Made by a program: the position numbers and the translations under genes
Shown: positions 15,358 to 23,962 of the stretch, in pieces
How the letters are laid out: the number at the start of each line of letters is the position of its first letter
How positions within the stretch are numbered: the first letter of the stretch is position 1
DNA from: VRUE01 sp036406595
GTDB taxonomy: Bacteria > Actinomycetota > Thermoleophilia > Solirubrobacterales > 70-9
DNA: 43,362 nucleotides
NCBI GenBank assembly: GCA_036406595.1
Contig: DASXAR010000033.1
Span: 1 to 43,362, forward strand
Direction: 5' to 3'
Notes under the pieces: model-generated
The model's input: only the letters and a program-made list of their open reading frames with translations
Database searches by the model: none
Told to the model about the DNA's origin: nothing

Positions 15358-16555
15358 CCGATACGGCGACCCCGGCGGATACTGCTGCTCTTCCGTTCGA
15401 CCCCATGCCGACCGACTGCTCGTTCTGGAGCTTCTTCCCCTCGCTCTGGAGCGCCGGGGCGACCATAACCTCGGCCCGCTGGAAGGAGCGGATGTCCTCG
15501 TAGCCGGTCGTCGCCATCGAGGTTTTGAGCGCCCCCATCAGGTTGAAGGTGCCGTCGTTCTCCTGCGCCGGGCCGAGCAGGATCTCCTCCATCGTCCCGT
15601 CCTGCTTGGTCGAGACCCGCGTCCCGCGCGGGAGGGAGGGATGGAAGGTCGCCATGCCCCAGTGGAAGCCGCGACCGGGCGCCTCCTTGGCGCGCGCCAG
15701 CGGCGAGCCGACCATCACCGAGTCGGCCCCGACCGCGATCGCCTTGGAGACGTCGCCGCCGGTGCGCATGCCCCCGTCGGCGATCACATTCACGTACTCC
15801 CCTGTCTCGAGCATGTGCTGGGCACGGGCGGCAGCCACGTCGGCGATCGCGGTGGCCTGCGGGACGCCGATCCCGAGCACGCCGCGGGTCGTGCAGGCGG
15901 CGCCGGGGCCGACCCCGACCAGGACTCCGACCGCTCCGGTCCGCATCAGGTGCAGGCCGGTGGAGTAGGAGGCGCAGCCGCCGACGACGGTCGGCACGGG
16001 AACTTCGGAGATGAACTCCTTCAGGTTGAGCGGCTCGACTGTGGTGGAGACGTGTTCGGCGGAGATCACCGTCCCCTGGATGACGAGGATGTCGATCCCC
16101 GCCTCGATCGCGGTCTCGTAGTAATCGCGGACCTTCTGCGGGGTGAGCGAGCCGCAGGCGACGGCGCCCCGCTGCTTGATCTCCGCGATCCGCTGTGCGA
16201 TCAGCTCCGGCTTCACCGGCTCGGTGTAGATCTCCTGCATGGTCCGCGTCGCGAGGTGCTTGGGCGCCGCGGCGATCTTCTCGAGCTGCTCCTCGGCGTT
16301 CTCGAACCTGGTCCAGATCCCCTCCAGGTTGAGCACCCCGAGCCCGCCCAGCTCGTTGACGAGCACCGCGGTATCGGGGCTGACCACCCCGTCCATCGCC
16401 GATGCGACGAGCGGCAGGTCGAAGCGATAGGGGCCGAGGGTCCAGCTGATGTCTATGTCGTCGGGATCGCGGGTGCGGCGCGACGGAACGATCGCGATGT
16501 CATCGAATCCGTAGGCGCGCCTCCCCTTCTTCCCGCGACCGATGTCGATCTCCAA
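15350..16555 (-). CDS. guaB3: GuaB3 family IMP dehydrogenase-related protein
   Basis: 401 residues, shorter than classical GuaB because the internal CBS pair is absent. RRAYGFDDIAIVPSRRTRDP at the N-terminus is typical of the actinobacterial/cyanobacterial GuaB3 branch. The catalytic loop GPGAACTTRGVLGIG keeps the nucleophilic cysteine of IMP dehydrogenase, and DGGMRTGGDVSKAIAVGADS forms the phosphate site. IMP-to-XMP oxidation is therefore likely, upstream of GuaA. The start is TTG at 16555, preceded by a strong GGAGG 5 nt away (reading EIDIGRGKKGRRAYG). An upstream ATG at 16636 would run through a structured element and has no such site. Confidence 0.88.
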   Translation of the reverse strand: MEIDIGRGKKGRRAYGFDDIAIVPSRRTRDPDDIDISWTLGPYRFDLPLVASAMDGVVSPDTAVLVNELGGLGVLNLEGIWTRFENAEEQLEKIAAAPKHLATRTMQEIYTEPVKPELIAQRIAEIKQRGAVACGSLTPQKVRDYYETAIEAGIDILVIQGTVISAEHVSTTVEPLNLKEFISEVPVPTVVGGCASYSTGLHLMRTGAVGVLVGVGPGAACTTRGVLGIGVPQATAIADVAAARAQHMLETGEYVNVIADGGMRTGGDVSKAIAVGADSVMVGSPLARAKEAPGRGFHWGMATFHPSLPRGTRVSTKQDGTMEEILLGPAQENDGTFNLMGALKTSMATTGYEDIRSFQRAEVMVAPALQSEGKKLQNEQSVGMGSNGRAAVSAGVAVSDD

Positions 16556-16579
16556 TTGGTCCTCCAGGGTGGCGTTCTT

Positions 16580-16744
16580 AGATGGTTGGCCACTCGACCG
16601 CGTACGACCGGGGGCGTGCGTGGCCAAGCAGATCAAGGACGAAGGGCGCAGCCTTTGGTGGTGCCAAAGGCATGCCCAGGGACACAGAGCTGCACAGCGC
16701 CATGCGCGTCATCCGGGGGTGCGGGGTCGGGAGGTCAACCATCT
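16580..16744. repeat. structured dispersed element, copy 3 (diverged)
   Basis: This 165-nt stretch lies between the pfkB stop and the guaB3 ribosome-binding site. Outer arms AGATGGTTG (16580-16588) and CAACCATCT (16736-16744) are complementary, and pairing extends 3 bp inward with one G-U pair. Inside are AGCAGATCAAGGACG (16627-16641), which nearly matches the 5' block of the copy at 35564, and a strong hairpin GCCTTTGG-TGGTG-CCAAAGGC (16651-16671) flanked by GGGC/GCCC. It is the most diverged of the three copies. It could be an RNA leader of guaB3 or a mobile intergenic repeat. Confidence 0.55.
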
Positions 16745-16752
16745 GAGTCAGC

Positions 16753-17709
16753 CTACACTTCCGCGTGGACCTCCAGATCCTGGACCTCCACCCCGCCGAG
16801 CAGGCGCTCGACCTGGTTGCGGTCGACGACGCCCGCGCCGAAATGCTGGGTCGACTCGGCGCCGCAGGCGACCCCGTAGGCGAGGCAGTCCTGCGGCTCC
16901 CGGCCGTCGTAGCGGGCGGCGACGTAGCCGGCGAGGAAGGCGTCGCCCGACCCGACCGTCGAGACGACTTCCAGCGGCTTGATCCTGACCTCCAGGAAGC
17001 GCCGCTCGGTGCCCTGCCCGACGGCGGCGACGCAGCCGTCCGGCCGGGTGATCGCGGCTTCCTCCGCGCCGAGGCGAACCAGCTCCGAGAGCCCGTGCGC
17101 CATGTCGTTGCGGTCTGCGAACTCCTGGCCGACCAGCTCCTCGGCCTCGCGCTCGTTGGGCGTCACCACGGTGGCGCCCGCTCGCAGCCCGGCGAGCATC
17201 GCCTCGCCCTCGGAGTCGAGGACGACGGTCACGTCCTGCTTCCGCAGGTCGCCGACGAGACGGCCGTAGAGGTCGTCACCCGCCCCCGGCGGCAGCGTCC
17301 CGGCGATCACGCAGATCTCCGCCCCTCGAGCGAGGTAGCGGAGGCGCTTTACGAACCGCTCCACCTCCTCGGGGCTGACCGCAGGCCCGCGCTCGTTGAT
17401 CTCGGTCTGCTCACCGGAGGTCGGGTCGACCATGGAGACGTTGATTCGGGTTTCCCCGGCGATCCAGGTGAAGTCGGTGAGCACGTCCTCGTGGCGCAGC
17501 TGCTCGACCATCCGGTCACCGGTCGGCCCCCCGGCGAAGCCGGCCGCGATCACCGGCCTCCCAAGCAGGCCCAGAGCGCGGGCGACGTTGATCCCCTTGC
17601 CGCCGGCGACGGTGCGGCTCTCGACCGCGCGGTGCCTCTGGCCGAGCCGGAAGTTGGGGACCGCGACCGTGCGGTCGATTGCTGCGTTGAGGGTGACGGT
17701 GAGGATCAT
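16753..17709 (-). CDS. PfkB-family sugar kinase, 1-phosphofructokinase type
   Basis: 318 residues of the PfkB/ribokinase fold. The N-terminal MILTVTLNAAIDRTVAVPNF and AGGKGINVARALGLLG are typical of the FruK/LacC/hexose-phosphate kinase branch. The C-terminal STVGSGDAFLAGYVAARYDG has the catalytic aspartate and anion hole. The likely reaction is ATP-dependent phosphorylation of fructose-1-phosphate or a related sugar phosphate; no phosphotransferase genes are nearby, so the substrate is uncertain. The ATG at 17707-17709 overlaps the upstream carboxypeptidase stop by 4 nt (ATGA). Confidence 0.85.
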   Translation of the reverse strand: MILTVTLNAAIDRTVAVPNFRLGQRHRAVESRTVAGGKGINVARALGLLGRPVIAAGFAGGPTGDRMVEQLRHEDVLTDFTWIAGETRINVSMVDPTSGEQTEINERGPAVSPEEVERFVKRLRYLARGAEICVIAGTLPPGAGDDLYGRLVGDLRKQDVTVVLDSEGEAMLAGLRAGATVVTPNEREAEELVGQEFADRNDMAHGLSELVRLGAEEAAITRPDGCVAAVGQGTERRFLEVRIKPLEVVSTVGSGDAFLAGYVAARYDGREPQDCLAYGVACGAESTQHFGAGVVDRNQVERLLGGVEVQDLEVHAEV

Positions 17710-18896
17710 CGCGACTGGCGCCTCGCGAGGGCGAGCACAGCCACCAGTATCCCTGACAGCGCCAGCAGTAGCCAGAGCAGATGGTCGCTCGCGAAGCTGC
17801 GGGCCCGGTCGAGGAGGCCGGCCTTCTCGACGGCGTGCGCGGCACGCAGGGGCACCGACGCGGCGGCTCGCCCGTCGACTCGAACGACGATCCGTCCGAG
17901 GATCTGGCCGCGGCGAAGCGGGCCCTCGACCTCGAGCGGCGCCCTCACCTCGGTTCGAAGCGACTGTCCGCGGCGGATCCCGACGGTGACCCGCCGCGCG
18001 GCGCGCAGCGGCAGCTCGCCGCCGCTGTAGCGGATCGACGGCGTGGCGAAGACCTGGCCGGCCCGCACCGGGGTGCGGCGGCGATAGAGGGAGAAGCCGT
18101 ACTCGAGCAGCCGCTCCGTCCCCTCGTCGCGTTCGGTCTCGGTCGGTGCGCCGATCAGCGCGGAGATCAGCGAGACGCCCTTGCGGCGGCCCGAGCCGAC
18201 CAGGACGTAGGCAGCGGCGAACGTGTGACCGGTCTTGACGCCGGTCGCCCACGGTCGCTCTTCGAGGAAGTGGTTGATCGTCTCGATCCGGCGTCGCGGT
18301 CGGACGCTGCGGAGCACTGCGCTGCGCGAGTCGGCGATCCTCGCAAAGGCGGGTATGCGCAGGAGGCGGCGGGCGAGGGTCGCGAGGTCTCCGGCGCTCG
18401 AGTAGTTGCCGGGTTCGTCGAGCCCGATCGGGTTCGCGTAGTGGGTATCGGTAAGGCCCAGCGCCGCGGCCCGCCGGTTCATCTGGCGCACGAACGACGC
18501 CTCCGAGCCGGTCGCCGCCAGGGCGAGGTCGTAGGCCGCGTCGTTGCCGCTGCGCAGGATCAGCCCATAGAGGAGGTCGCGAACGCTGATCCGCTGCCCC
18601 GGCCGCAGCTCGAGCAGCGACTCGCCGTAGATCGGCGTGTACGGAGCGGCGCGCACTATCTGGTTCAGGGGAAGCTCATGGAGCGCGAGGTAGGCGGTCA
18701 TCAACTTCGTCGTGCTCGCGATCGGCAGGCGTCTGCGGGCGGCATGGGAAGCGATCACGTCACCGTTGTGGGCGTCGATCAGCTCCCAGGCGCGGGCGTC
18801 GATTCGGGGCGGCGCCGCCACCGCGTCGGCGATCGAGAGCTGCCCCGCTGCAAGCAGCGCGAGCAGCATCGCGACGAGCGCCGCCCTGCAGGTCAC
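17706..18896 (-). CDS. D-alanyl-D-alanine carboxypeptidase (peptidase S11, penicillin-binding protein)
   Basis: 396 residues. A signal sequence (ALVAMLLALLAAGQLSIADA) is followed by the three penicillin-binding motifs: S61-T-T-K64, S116-G-N118 and K221-T-G. A C-terminal domain of strand-rich repeats follows, then a membrane anchor (LLWLLLALSGILVAVLALAR). It trims the terminal D-alanine of peptidoglycan pentapeptides outside the membrane. I start at the GTG at 18894-18896, which overlaps the LysM stop (GTGA); longer in-frame readings upstream run antisense-like through the LysM gene and have no family match. It is coupled to the PfkB kinase downstream. Confidence 0.93.
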   Translation of the reverse strand: MTCRAALVAMLLALLAAGQLSIADAVAAPPRIDARAWELIDAHNGDVIASHAARRRLPIASTTKLMTAYLALHELPLNQIVRAAPYTPIYGESLLELRPGQRISVRDLLYGLILRSGNDAAYDLALAATGSEASFVRQMNRRAAALGLTDTHYANPIGLDEPGNYSSAGDLATLARRLLRIPAFARIADSRSAVLRSVRPRRRIETINHFLEERPWATGVKTGHTFAAAYVLVGSGRRKGVSLISALIGAPTETERDEGTERLLEYGFSLYRRRTPVRAGQVFATPSIRYSGGELPLRAARRVTVGIRRGQSLRTEVRAPLEVEGPLRRGQILGRIVVRVDGRAAASVPLRAAHAVEKAGLLDRARSFASDHLLWLLLALSGILVAVLALARRQSR

Positions 18897-19213
18897 CGCA
18901 GCTTCAGCTTTTCGCCGGAGACGAGGACCTGGGGATCGATTTCCGGATTGAGCCGCTGGATCCGCACCACCGGCACCCCGGTTTCGTGTGCAATCGAGGT
19001 CAGGGTGTCGCCGTTCTCGACCACGTAGACGGCCGGCGCCCTGTGCTTCTTTGCATGCTCGCCGCCGGTGCGCGTCACCCCGGAGCGGTGCGGGCCGCCG
19101 TCCCCGGAGTCCCCGCCGAGCGAGGAGACGACGACGACGAGAAGGACCAGGACGCCACAGATCAGCGCGATCGCGGCAAGCGAGCGAGCGGCAGCTGATG
19201 AGCTTTTTTCCAT
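18893..19213 (-). CDS. membrane-anchored LysM domain protein
   Basis: 106 residues: a short basic start, one transmembrane helix (AAIALICGVLVLLVVVVSSL), a linker, and a C-terminal LysM domain (YVVENGDTLTSIAHETGVPV, then VRIQRLNPEIDP). LysM binds N-acetylglucosamine in peptidoglycan. Its stop overlaps the carboxypeptidase GTG, so a wall-binding protein and a wall-trimming enzyme are translated together. A TATACG -10-like element lies 29-34 nt before the ATG. Confidence 0.88.
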   Translation of the reverse strand: MEKSSSAAARSLAAIALICGVLVLLVVVVSSLGGDSGDGGPHRSGVTRTGGEHAKKHRAPAVYVVENGDTLTSIAHETGVPVVRIQRLNPEIDPQVLVSGEKLKLR

Positions 19214-19269
19214 CGGTGCAGGCGCTTCGAAGGGATCGGAAGGTGATCGTATAGCCGCTCAGGGCCCTA

Positions 19270-20172
19270 TTACGCGGTCGAAACCTCCCAGACCGCGGCG
19301 CGCAGGCCCTCGGCCGCGGCTCCGGGGTCGGGGTCGGCGGCGATGCTTCGCGAAGCGGCGACGAGGCCGGCTGCGGGCCCCGGTGCGAAGGCGGCGCCGA
19401 GCGCCTCGGGGCGCCCGCCCTGGGCACCGACTCCGGGCATCAGGAAGACCGACCGCGGCATCAGCTCGCGCAGACGCGCGATGCGCTCCGGCTCGGTGGC
19501 GCCGACCACCGCACCGGCGCCGCTCAGGCCCTCGCTTCCCGCGAGTCGGTCGGCGAGCTCGTCGACGCCGCGCGCGAGTGCCTCGTGAAGCGGGCGCTCC
19601 GGAGCGGGAAGGTCCTCGAAGTCCGCCGCGCCGGGATTGCTGGTGCGGACGAGGACGAAGATCCCCGCCCCGGCCTGCTCGGCGGCGGACACGAGCGGCT
19701 CGAGCGCGTCACGGCCCAGCAGCGGGTTGGCGGTGAATGCATCGGCGCCCAGCCCGCGCACCTCCCCCCACGGGGTCGCGGTCTGACCGACCAGCGCCTG
19801 CGCGTATGCGGCGGCGGTCACCGGGACGTCGCCGCGCTTGCCGTCGGCGATCGTCAGCAGTCCCGCTTCCCGGGCCGCCGCACAGACCTCGGTGAGAGCG
19901 GCCCAGCCCGGAGCGCCGAGTCGCTCGAAGCACGCGAGCTGCGGCTTCACCGCCACGCAGGCCGGGCCCGCCGCGGCGATCAGGTTGCGGCAGCCGGCGA
20001 GCACCGCGGCCGCGGCCCGTTCCGCCGGATCGCCGTCCCCGTCGCCCGGGCCCTGCCGCTGGACGAGCTTCGCGGGGTCCGGGTCAAGTCCCAGACAGAC
20101 CTGACTGCGGCGCTCTGAGACGAGCGCCGCGAGTCGATCCGCAAAGGGCGCCGCAGGACTCACAAATCGCAT
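19270..20172 (-). CDS. pyrF: orotidine 5'-phosphate decarboxylase (type 2)
   Basis: 300 residues, the longer type 2 form found in actinobacteria. QVCLGLDPDPAKL, the substrate-binding AVKPQLACFERLG and the catalytic IADGKRGDVPVTAAAYAQAL with its K and D residues are present. It makes UMP from OMP, the last step of de novo pyrimidine synthesis. The ATG is at 20170-20172. A large hairpin lies between it and HU, so it may have its own transcript. Confidence 0.95.
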   Translation of the reverse strand: MRFVSPAAPFADRLAALVSERRSQVCLGLDPDPAKLVQRQGPGDGDGDPAERAAAAVLAGCRNLIAAAGPACVAVKPQLACFERLGAPGWAALTEVCAAAREAGLLTIADGKRGDVPVTAAAYAQALVGQTATPWGEVRGLGADAFTANPLLGRDALEPLVSAAEQAGAGIFVLVRTSNPGAADFEDLPAPERPLHEALARGVDELADRLAGSEGLSGAGAVVGATEPERIARLRELMPRSVFLMPGVGAQGGRPEALGAAFAPGPAAGLVAASRSIAADPDPGAAAEGLRAAVWEVSTA

Positions 20173-20179
20173 GCGCCCA

Positions 20180-20219
20180 ATTCCGGGCGCGAAGTTCCAG
20201 ACTGCGACGCGCCCGGAAT
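20180..20219 (-). terminator. 12-bp hairpin downstream of HU
   Basis: The arms at 20180-20191 and 20208-20219 are perfectly complementary (ATTCCGGGCGCG and its complement) around a 16-nt loop. It starts 10 nt after the HU stop on the minus strand and precedes pyrF. It is terminator-like in position but has no U-tract, so it may instead stabilise the HU mRNA end. Confidence 0.6.
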
Positions 20220-20228
20220 CGGGCTTGC

Positions 20229-20507
20229 CTAGCCCTTGACCTTGGCCTTCAGCGCGGAGCCGGCCGAGAAGCGGGGAACCCTGCCGCCCGGGATCGTGAT
20301 CCGCTCGCCGGTGCGGGGGTTGACGCCCTGTCGGGGCCCGCGCTCGGCAACGTGGAACTTGCCGAAGCCGGTGAAGCTGACCTCGCCGCCACCACTCAGC
20401 GTCTCGGTGATCGCGTCGAGGACCGCATCGACCGCATCACTCGCGGCCTTCTTGCTGTCGATCCGTTCGTCGCTTGCCAGTCGGTCCAGAAACTCAGCCT
20501 TTGTCAC
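20229..20507 (-). CDS. hup: HU family DNA-binding protein
   Basis: 92 residues, normal for bacterial HU. MTKAEFLDRLASDERIDSKK, the signature GFGKFHVAERGPRQGVNPRT and the arm residues ITIPGGRVPRFSAG are intact. It is a nucleoid-associated protein that bends DNA without sequence specificity. The start is GTG at 20505-20507 with a perfect GAGGAG 7 nt upstream. It lacks the long lysine-rich tail of mycobacterial HupB. Confidence 0.96.
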   Translation of the reverse strand: MTKAEFLDRLASDERIDSKKAASDAVDAVLDAITETLSGGGEVSFTGFGKFHVAERGPRQGVNPRTGERITIPGGRVPRFSAGSALKAKVKG

Positions 20508-20582
20508 GTCGAAGCTCCTCCATCGGTCGTTGGATCGGCGGCAATCTAACAGCGCTTGCGGGCGTAATGCCGATCAGGGCGC

Positions 20583-21938
20583 TCAGGAGCCGCCGACGGT
20601 CATCTCGTCGATCAGCAGCGGCGGCACGCTGACCGAGCCCGCAAAGGGAACCCAGCGCGGCTCGGCACCCGCCGCTCCCACCGCCCTCAGCATCGAGATC
20701 AGGTCACTCGCGATCGTGAACTCGCGCAGCGGCTCGGCCAGCTCGCCGCCGCTGATCGCCCGTCCGGACGCCCCCACCGAGAAGACACCGGTAACCGGGT
20801 TGACGCCTGAGTGCAGGCCGGCGACGTCGTTCACGAATACCCCGTCGCCTGCCCGAGCGAGCAGCTCCTCGAAGCCCAGCTCGCCCGGAGCGACGACCAG
20901 GTTCGAGGCCGAGACCGACGGCAGCGAGCGGTACCCGGAACGACCCGCGTTTCCGGTCGAGCTCGCCTCTCCCCGCCGCGCGGTGTAGGTGTCGAAGAGG
21001 TGGGAGCGAAGAATCCCCCCGGTGATCAGCCCGGTGCGGCGGCGCGGCACCCCCTCGCCGTCGAAGGGCGAGGAGCCGAACCCCTCGGGATCGAGGCCGT
21101 CATCGTGGAGGACGAAGGCCTCACCGGCGACGCTCTCGCCGAGACGGTCTCCGAGCGGCGAGCGGCCACGCTGGACGGCATCGGCCGAGATCGTGCCCCC
21201 GAGCAGGCCGACGAAGCTTGCCGCGACGGTGGGGTCGAGGACGACCGGGCAGCTCCTTGAGGCGGGCTTTGCAGCCCCGATCATCTCGGTCGCGCGCCGC
21301 GCTCCCTCGCGGCCGATCTCCGCCGGGTCGAGGCCCGCGGGCCCGCGTGCGATACCGAAGCCGAGCCCGGTCTCGCGCCCGCCCTCGCCCTCGGCAAGCG
21401 CCTGCAGGTATGCGTAGGCGCCGGAGGACTCGAATTGTCCGGCGAGGCCGCGCGAGTTGGAGATCACGACCCGCTCGACGCTGTCGAAGTAGACCGCCTG
21501 CTCGACGCCGGCGACCCGCCTGTCCTCCGCGCGCGCCGCAGCCTCGACCGCGAGCGCCAGCTCGATCACCCTCGGGGTCGCCCACTCGCCGACCGACGGA
21601 TCGATCAGCCCCTCGATCGGGGCGGGCTCTCCGGCGTCCTGCGGCGGGGCGGCAAAGCGGTCCTCATCGGCAACCCTGGCCGCCTCGGCCGAGCGCTGCG
21701 CGAGGCCGGCGATTCCCTCCTCCGAGAGATCGGTGCCGAAGCCGAAGCCGACCCGGCCGCCGATCCAGGAGCGGACGCCGACCCCGCGCTCGGTCGCGGT
21801 GGTGAGGCTCTCGACCTCCCCGCCGTGGACCCGGATCTCGCGCTTGGTCGCCTCCGTCGCGTAGGCCTCGGCGTCGGCGGCCCCGGCGGCCAGCGTCTCC
21901 TCGACGGCGCGCCCGACGAGGTCGGGGACGACGTTCAT
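20583..21938 (-). CDS. pmbA: PmbA/TldE-family subunit of TldD-TldE metalloprotease
   Basis: 451 residues. It has the two-domain TldD/PmbA architecture but no HExxH, as in the TldE/PmbA subunit. C-terminal GSSPFDGEGVPRRRTGLITG and FVNDVAGLHSGVNPVTGVFS match the family. With TldD it forms a heteromeric protease that degrades unfolded peptides and in some bacteria matures peptide natural products. The ATG at 21936-21938 shares one base with the tldD stop (TGATG), so equimolar expression is likely. Confidence 0.9.
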   Translation of the reverse strand: MNVVPDLVGRAVEETLAAGAADAEAYATEATKREIRVHGGEVESLTTATERGVGVRSWIGGRVGFGFGTDLSEEGIAGLAQRSAEAARVADEDRFAAPPQDAGEPAPIEGLIDPSVGEWATPRVIELALAVEAAARAEDRRVAGVEQAVYFDSVERVVISNSRGLAGQFESSGAYAYLQALAEGEGGRETGLGFGIARGPAGLDPAEIGREGARRATEMIGAAKPASRSCPVVLDPTVAASFVGLLGGTISADAVQRGRSPLGDRLGESVAGEAFVLHDDGLDPEGFGSSPFDGEGVPRRRTGLITGGILRSHLFDTYTARRGEASSTGNAGRSGYRSLPSVSASNLVVAPGELGFEELLARAGDGVFVNDVAGLHSGVNPVTGVFSVGASGRAISGGELAEPLREFTIASDLISMLRAVGAAGAEPRWVPFAGSVSVPPLLIDEMTVGGS

Positions 21939-23347
21939 CACGATGCACCGGAGATCGCGGTTCCGCCGACGGTCATCGAGGCGATCCGGACGTGCCCCTG
22001 GCCGGTCCCGACCGGGACTTTCTGGCCGCCCTTCCCGCACATCCCCGTCTTCATCCAGAAGTCGCTGCCGACCGCGTCGATCGCGGCGAGCGCCTCGAGG
22101 CAGTTGCCGATCAGGGTCGCCCCCCGGCAGGGGGCGCCGACCCGCCCGTCCTCGATCAGATAGCCCTCGGAGACGCCGAAGACGAAGTCGCCGGTGGCCG
22201 GGTCGACCTGGCCCCCAGCGAAGGAGACCGCGTAGAAGCCCCGCTTGACCTCGGCGATGATCGCCTCCGGGTCCGCCTCGCCGGGCGCGATGTAGGTGTT
22301 CGTCATGCGCGGGATCGGCAGGTGGCGGAAGCTCTCCCGCCGGCCGTTCCCGGTCGAGCGGACCCCGTCGCGGTCCGCCCGGACCCGGTCGTAGAGGTAG
22401 GAGGTGAGCCTGCCGTCCTCGATCACCAGCGTCTTCTGGGTCGGGGTGCCCTCGTCGTCGATCCCGTCGCTGCCCCACTCGTTCGGGAGACGACCGTCGT
22501 CGTAGGCGCTGAGCAGCGGCTGGGCGACCTTCTCGCCGAGCCTGCCGGCATAGACGCTCGCTCCCTTCTGGACGTGGTCGGCCTCCAGACCGTGCCCGGT
22601 CATCTCGTGGAAGAGGACCCCGCCGAAGCCCCCTCCGACCACAACCGGCATCGACCCCGCCGGTGCCGGCGCGGCATCGAGCAGGGTGATCGCCTGGGAG
22701 GCGGCGCGGGAGGCGACCTGACCGGGCTCGCCTTCGAGCAGCTCGAAACCGCGGTGAGCGCCCAGGGTCTCGGTTCCGGTCTCCACCCGGTCGCCGCGAC
22801 GGGCGACGGCCTGGACCGCGATCCGCACCCGGGTGCGGTCGTCGCCGCTGAGCAGGCCATCGGAATTGGCGACTTCGACCTGACGCCGTCCCTCCCCGTA
22901 GGAGGCCATCAGCTGGGCTATCTCGGCCCCCTCCGAGCGCCCCCGCTCGTCGAGCTCGCGCAGCAGCTCCGCCTTGCGGTCCGCCTCGACTCCCTCGGGC
23001 GGGACCTCGATCCGCTGCGGCGAGCCGGCGACGACGGTCAGGGCCCGCGGCTCAACCGCGCCATTGCGGAGCGCCGAAGCGGCCTCCTGGGCAGCCCGTT
23101 CGAGGTCCTCGGCAGCGAGGCCGTCGACGTGGGCGAAGTAGGTCGTGCCCCCGCTGACGACGCGGACTCCTCCTCCCTCCTCGGCACCCGATTGCACCGA
23201 CTCGACCCGGGACTCGTCGATCGCCAGGCTCGTCCCGCGACGGCGTTCCACGAAGAGCTCGGCAAAATCGCCACCGGAGGCGAGGGCACGCGCCAGAACC
23301 CCTTCGGCGACCGAGGGCTCCACCAGGGCGGCTTCCGTCCCGGTCAC
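21938..23347 (-). CDS. tldD: TldD-family zinc metalloprotease subunit
   Basis: 469 residues. The zinc motif HEMTGHGLEAD (H247-E248-x3-H252) in GGGFGGVLFHEMTGHG is intact, and the C-terminal GVSEGYLIEDGRVGAPCRGA and GMCGKGGQKVPVGTGQGHVR are hallmark segments. It is the active subunit of the TldD/TldE (PmbA) protease. The start is GTG at 23345-23347, which overlaps the stop of the 74-residue gene upstream (GTGA). Four genes in a row here are coupled by 1-4 nt overlaps. Confidence 0.93.
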   Translation of the reverse strand: MTGTEAALVEPSVAEGVLARALASGGDFAELFVERRRGTSLAIDESRVESVQSGAEEGGGVRVVSGGTTYFAHVDGLAAEDLERAAQEAASALRNGAVEPRALTVVAGSPQRIEVPPEGVEADRKAELLRELDERGRSEGAEIAQLMASYGEGRRQVEVANSDGLLSGDDRTRVRIAVQAVARRGDRVETGTETLGAHRGFELLEGEPGQVASRAASQAITLLDAAPAPAGSMPVVVGGGFGGVLFHEMTGHGLEADHVQKGASVYAGRLGEKVAQPLLSAYDDGRLPNEWGSDGIDDEGTPTQKTLVIEDGRLTSYLYDRVRADRDGVRSTGNGRRESFRHLPIPRMTNTYIAPGEADPEAIIAEVKRGFYAVSFAGGQVDPATGDFVFGVSEGYLIEDGRVGAPCRGATLIGNCLEALAAIDAVGSDFWMKTGMCGKGGQKVPVGTGQGHVRIASMTVGGTAISGAS

Positions 23348-23568
23348 CTCTCCCGCTCCGCGTCAACCAACTCGATCAGGCGCCCCGCGGAGACGAACAG
23401 CTCGCCGCCGAGAGCCGAGTCCGAGGCGTGATCGGAGGCCCTGCCGCCGCCGTAGTAGAGGCGGGCGAAGGGGCGCCGGGAGGCGCGGCGGCGGCGCATG
23501 TAGGCCGCCGCCTCGTCGGCGTATCCCGAGACTCGATCGAGGAGCACCCTGTGGGGCTTGGGAGGCAT
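23344..23568 (-). CDS. small hypothetical protein in the TldD operon
   Basis: 74 residues, MPPKPHRVLLDRVSGYADEA to a charged end ELVDAERER. It has a basic middle (MRRRRASRRPFARLYYGGG) and no membrane segment or signal peptide. I do not recognise the family. Both ends are coupled: the ATG at 23566-23568 shares one base with the Roadblock-like stop, and its own stop overlaps the tldD GTG. That arrangement argues it is a real, co-translated gene. It might be a structural partner of the flanking proteins or a TldD substrate, but no cleavage motif is visible. Confidence 0.65.
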   Translation of the reverse strand: MPPKPHRVLLDRVSGYADEAAAYMRRRRASRRPFARLYYGGGRASDHASDSALGGELFVSAGRLIELVDAERER

Positions 23569-23942
23569 CAGCCCTCGTCGGGTCCGGGGGCGAGCTCGCG
23601 CAACATCGAGCGCAGGTCGAAGAGGGTGAGGGAGGCGAGGGCAAATCGGTCGGTGACCGCGACGGCGGCCAGGCCGCGATGGCGGATCGCGAAGACCTCG
23701 CCCTGCTCGGTGCCGATGTGAATCTGCTCGACCGGCTCCCCCCCGGCCCGGTCGGCAGCCTCGAAGAGCGAGGCCGCATCCTCCCTCCACCGCCCCTCGT
23801 GGCGGGAGGTGGCCGCGATCACCGAGCCATCGGCAGCCAGCACGGCGGCCCCGCGAAGATCGGGCGACATCTCGGCGAAATAGGCGAGCGCGCCGGCGGC
23901 GGCGTCGCTCGCCGTGGCCTCGGGGGCGGCATCGTCAGGCAC
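23568..23942 (-). CDS. Roadblock/LC7-like domain protein
   Basis: 124 residues. After a short Ala-rich start comes one Roadblock/LC7-type fold: DLRGAAVLAADGSVIAATSR, then VEQIHIGTEQGEVFAIRHRG and LAAVAVTDRFALASLTLFDL. Such proteins act as regulatory partners of small GTPases or as sensors in actinobacteria; no GTPase is adjacent. The start is GTG at 23940-23942 without a Shine-Dalgarno sequence. It is the first gene of the four-gene TldD operon and lies back-to-back, 20 nt apart, with a small membrane-protein gene. Confidence 0.7.
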   Translation of the reverse strand: MPDDAAPEATASDAAAGALAYFAEMSPDLRGAAVLAADGSVIAATSRHEGRWREDAASLFEAADRAGGEPVEQIHIGTEQGEVFAIRHRGLAAVAVTDRFALASLTLFDLRSMLRELAPGPDEG

Positions 23943-23962
23943 GTGCGTGAAAATACCGCCCC

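Noticed and set aside
16556..16636. A longer guaB3 N-terminus starting at the ATG at 16636
   Set aside because: The extra residues run through the structured element and lack family similarity; the TTG at 16555 has a GGAGG site and matches the family N-terminus.
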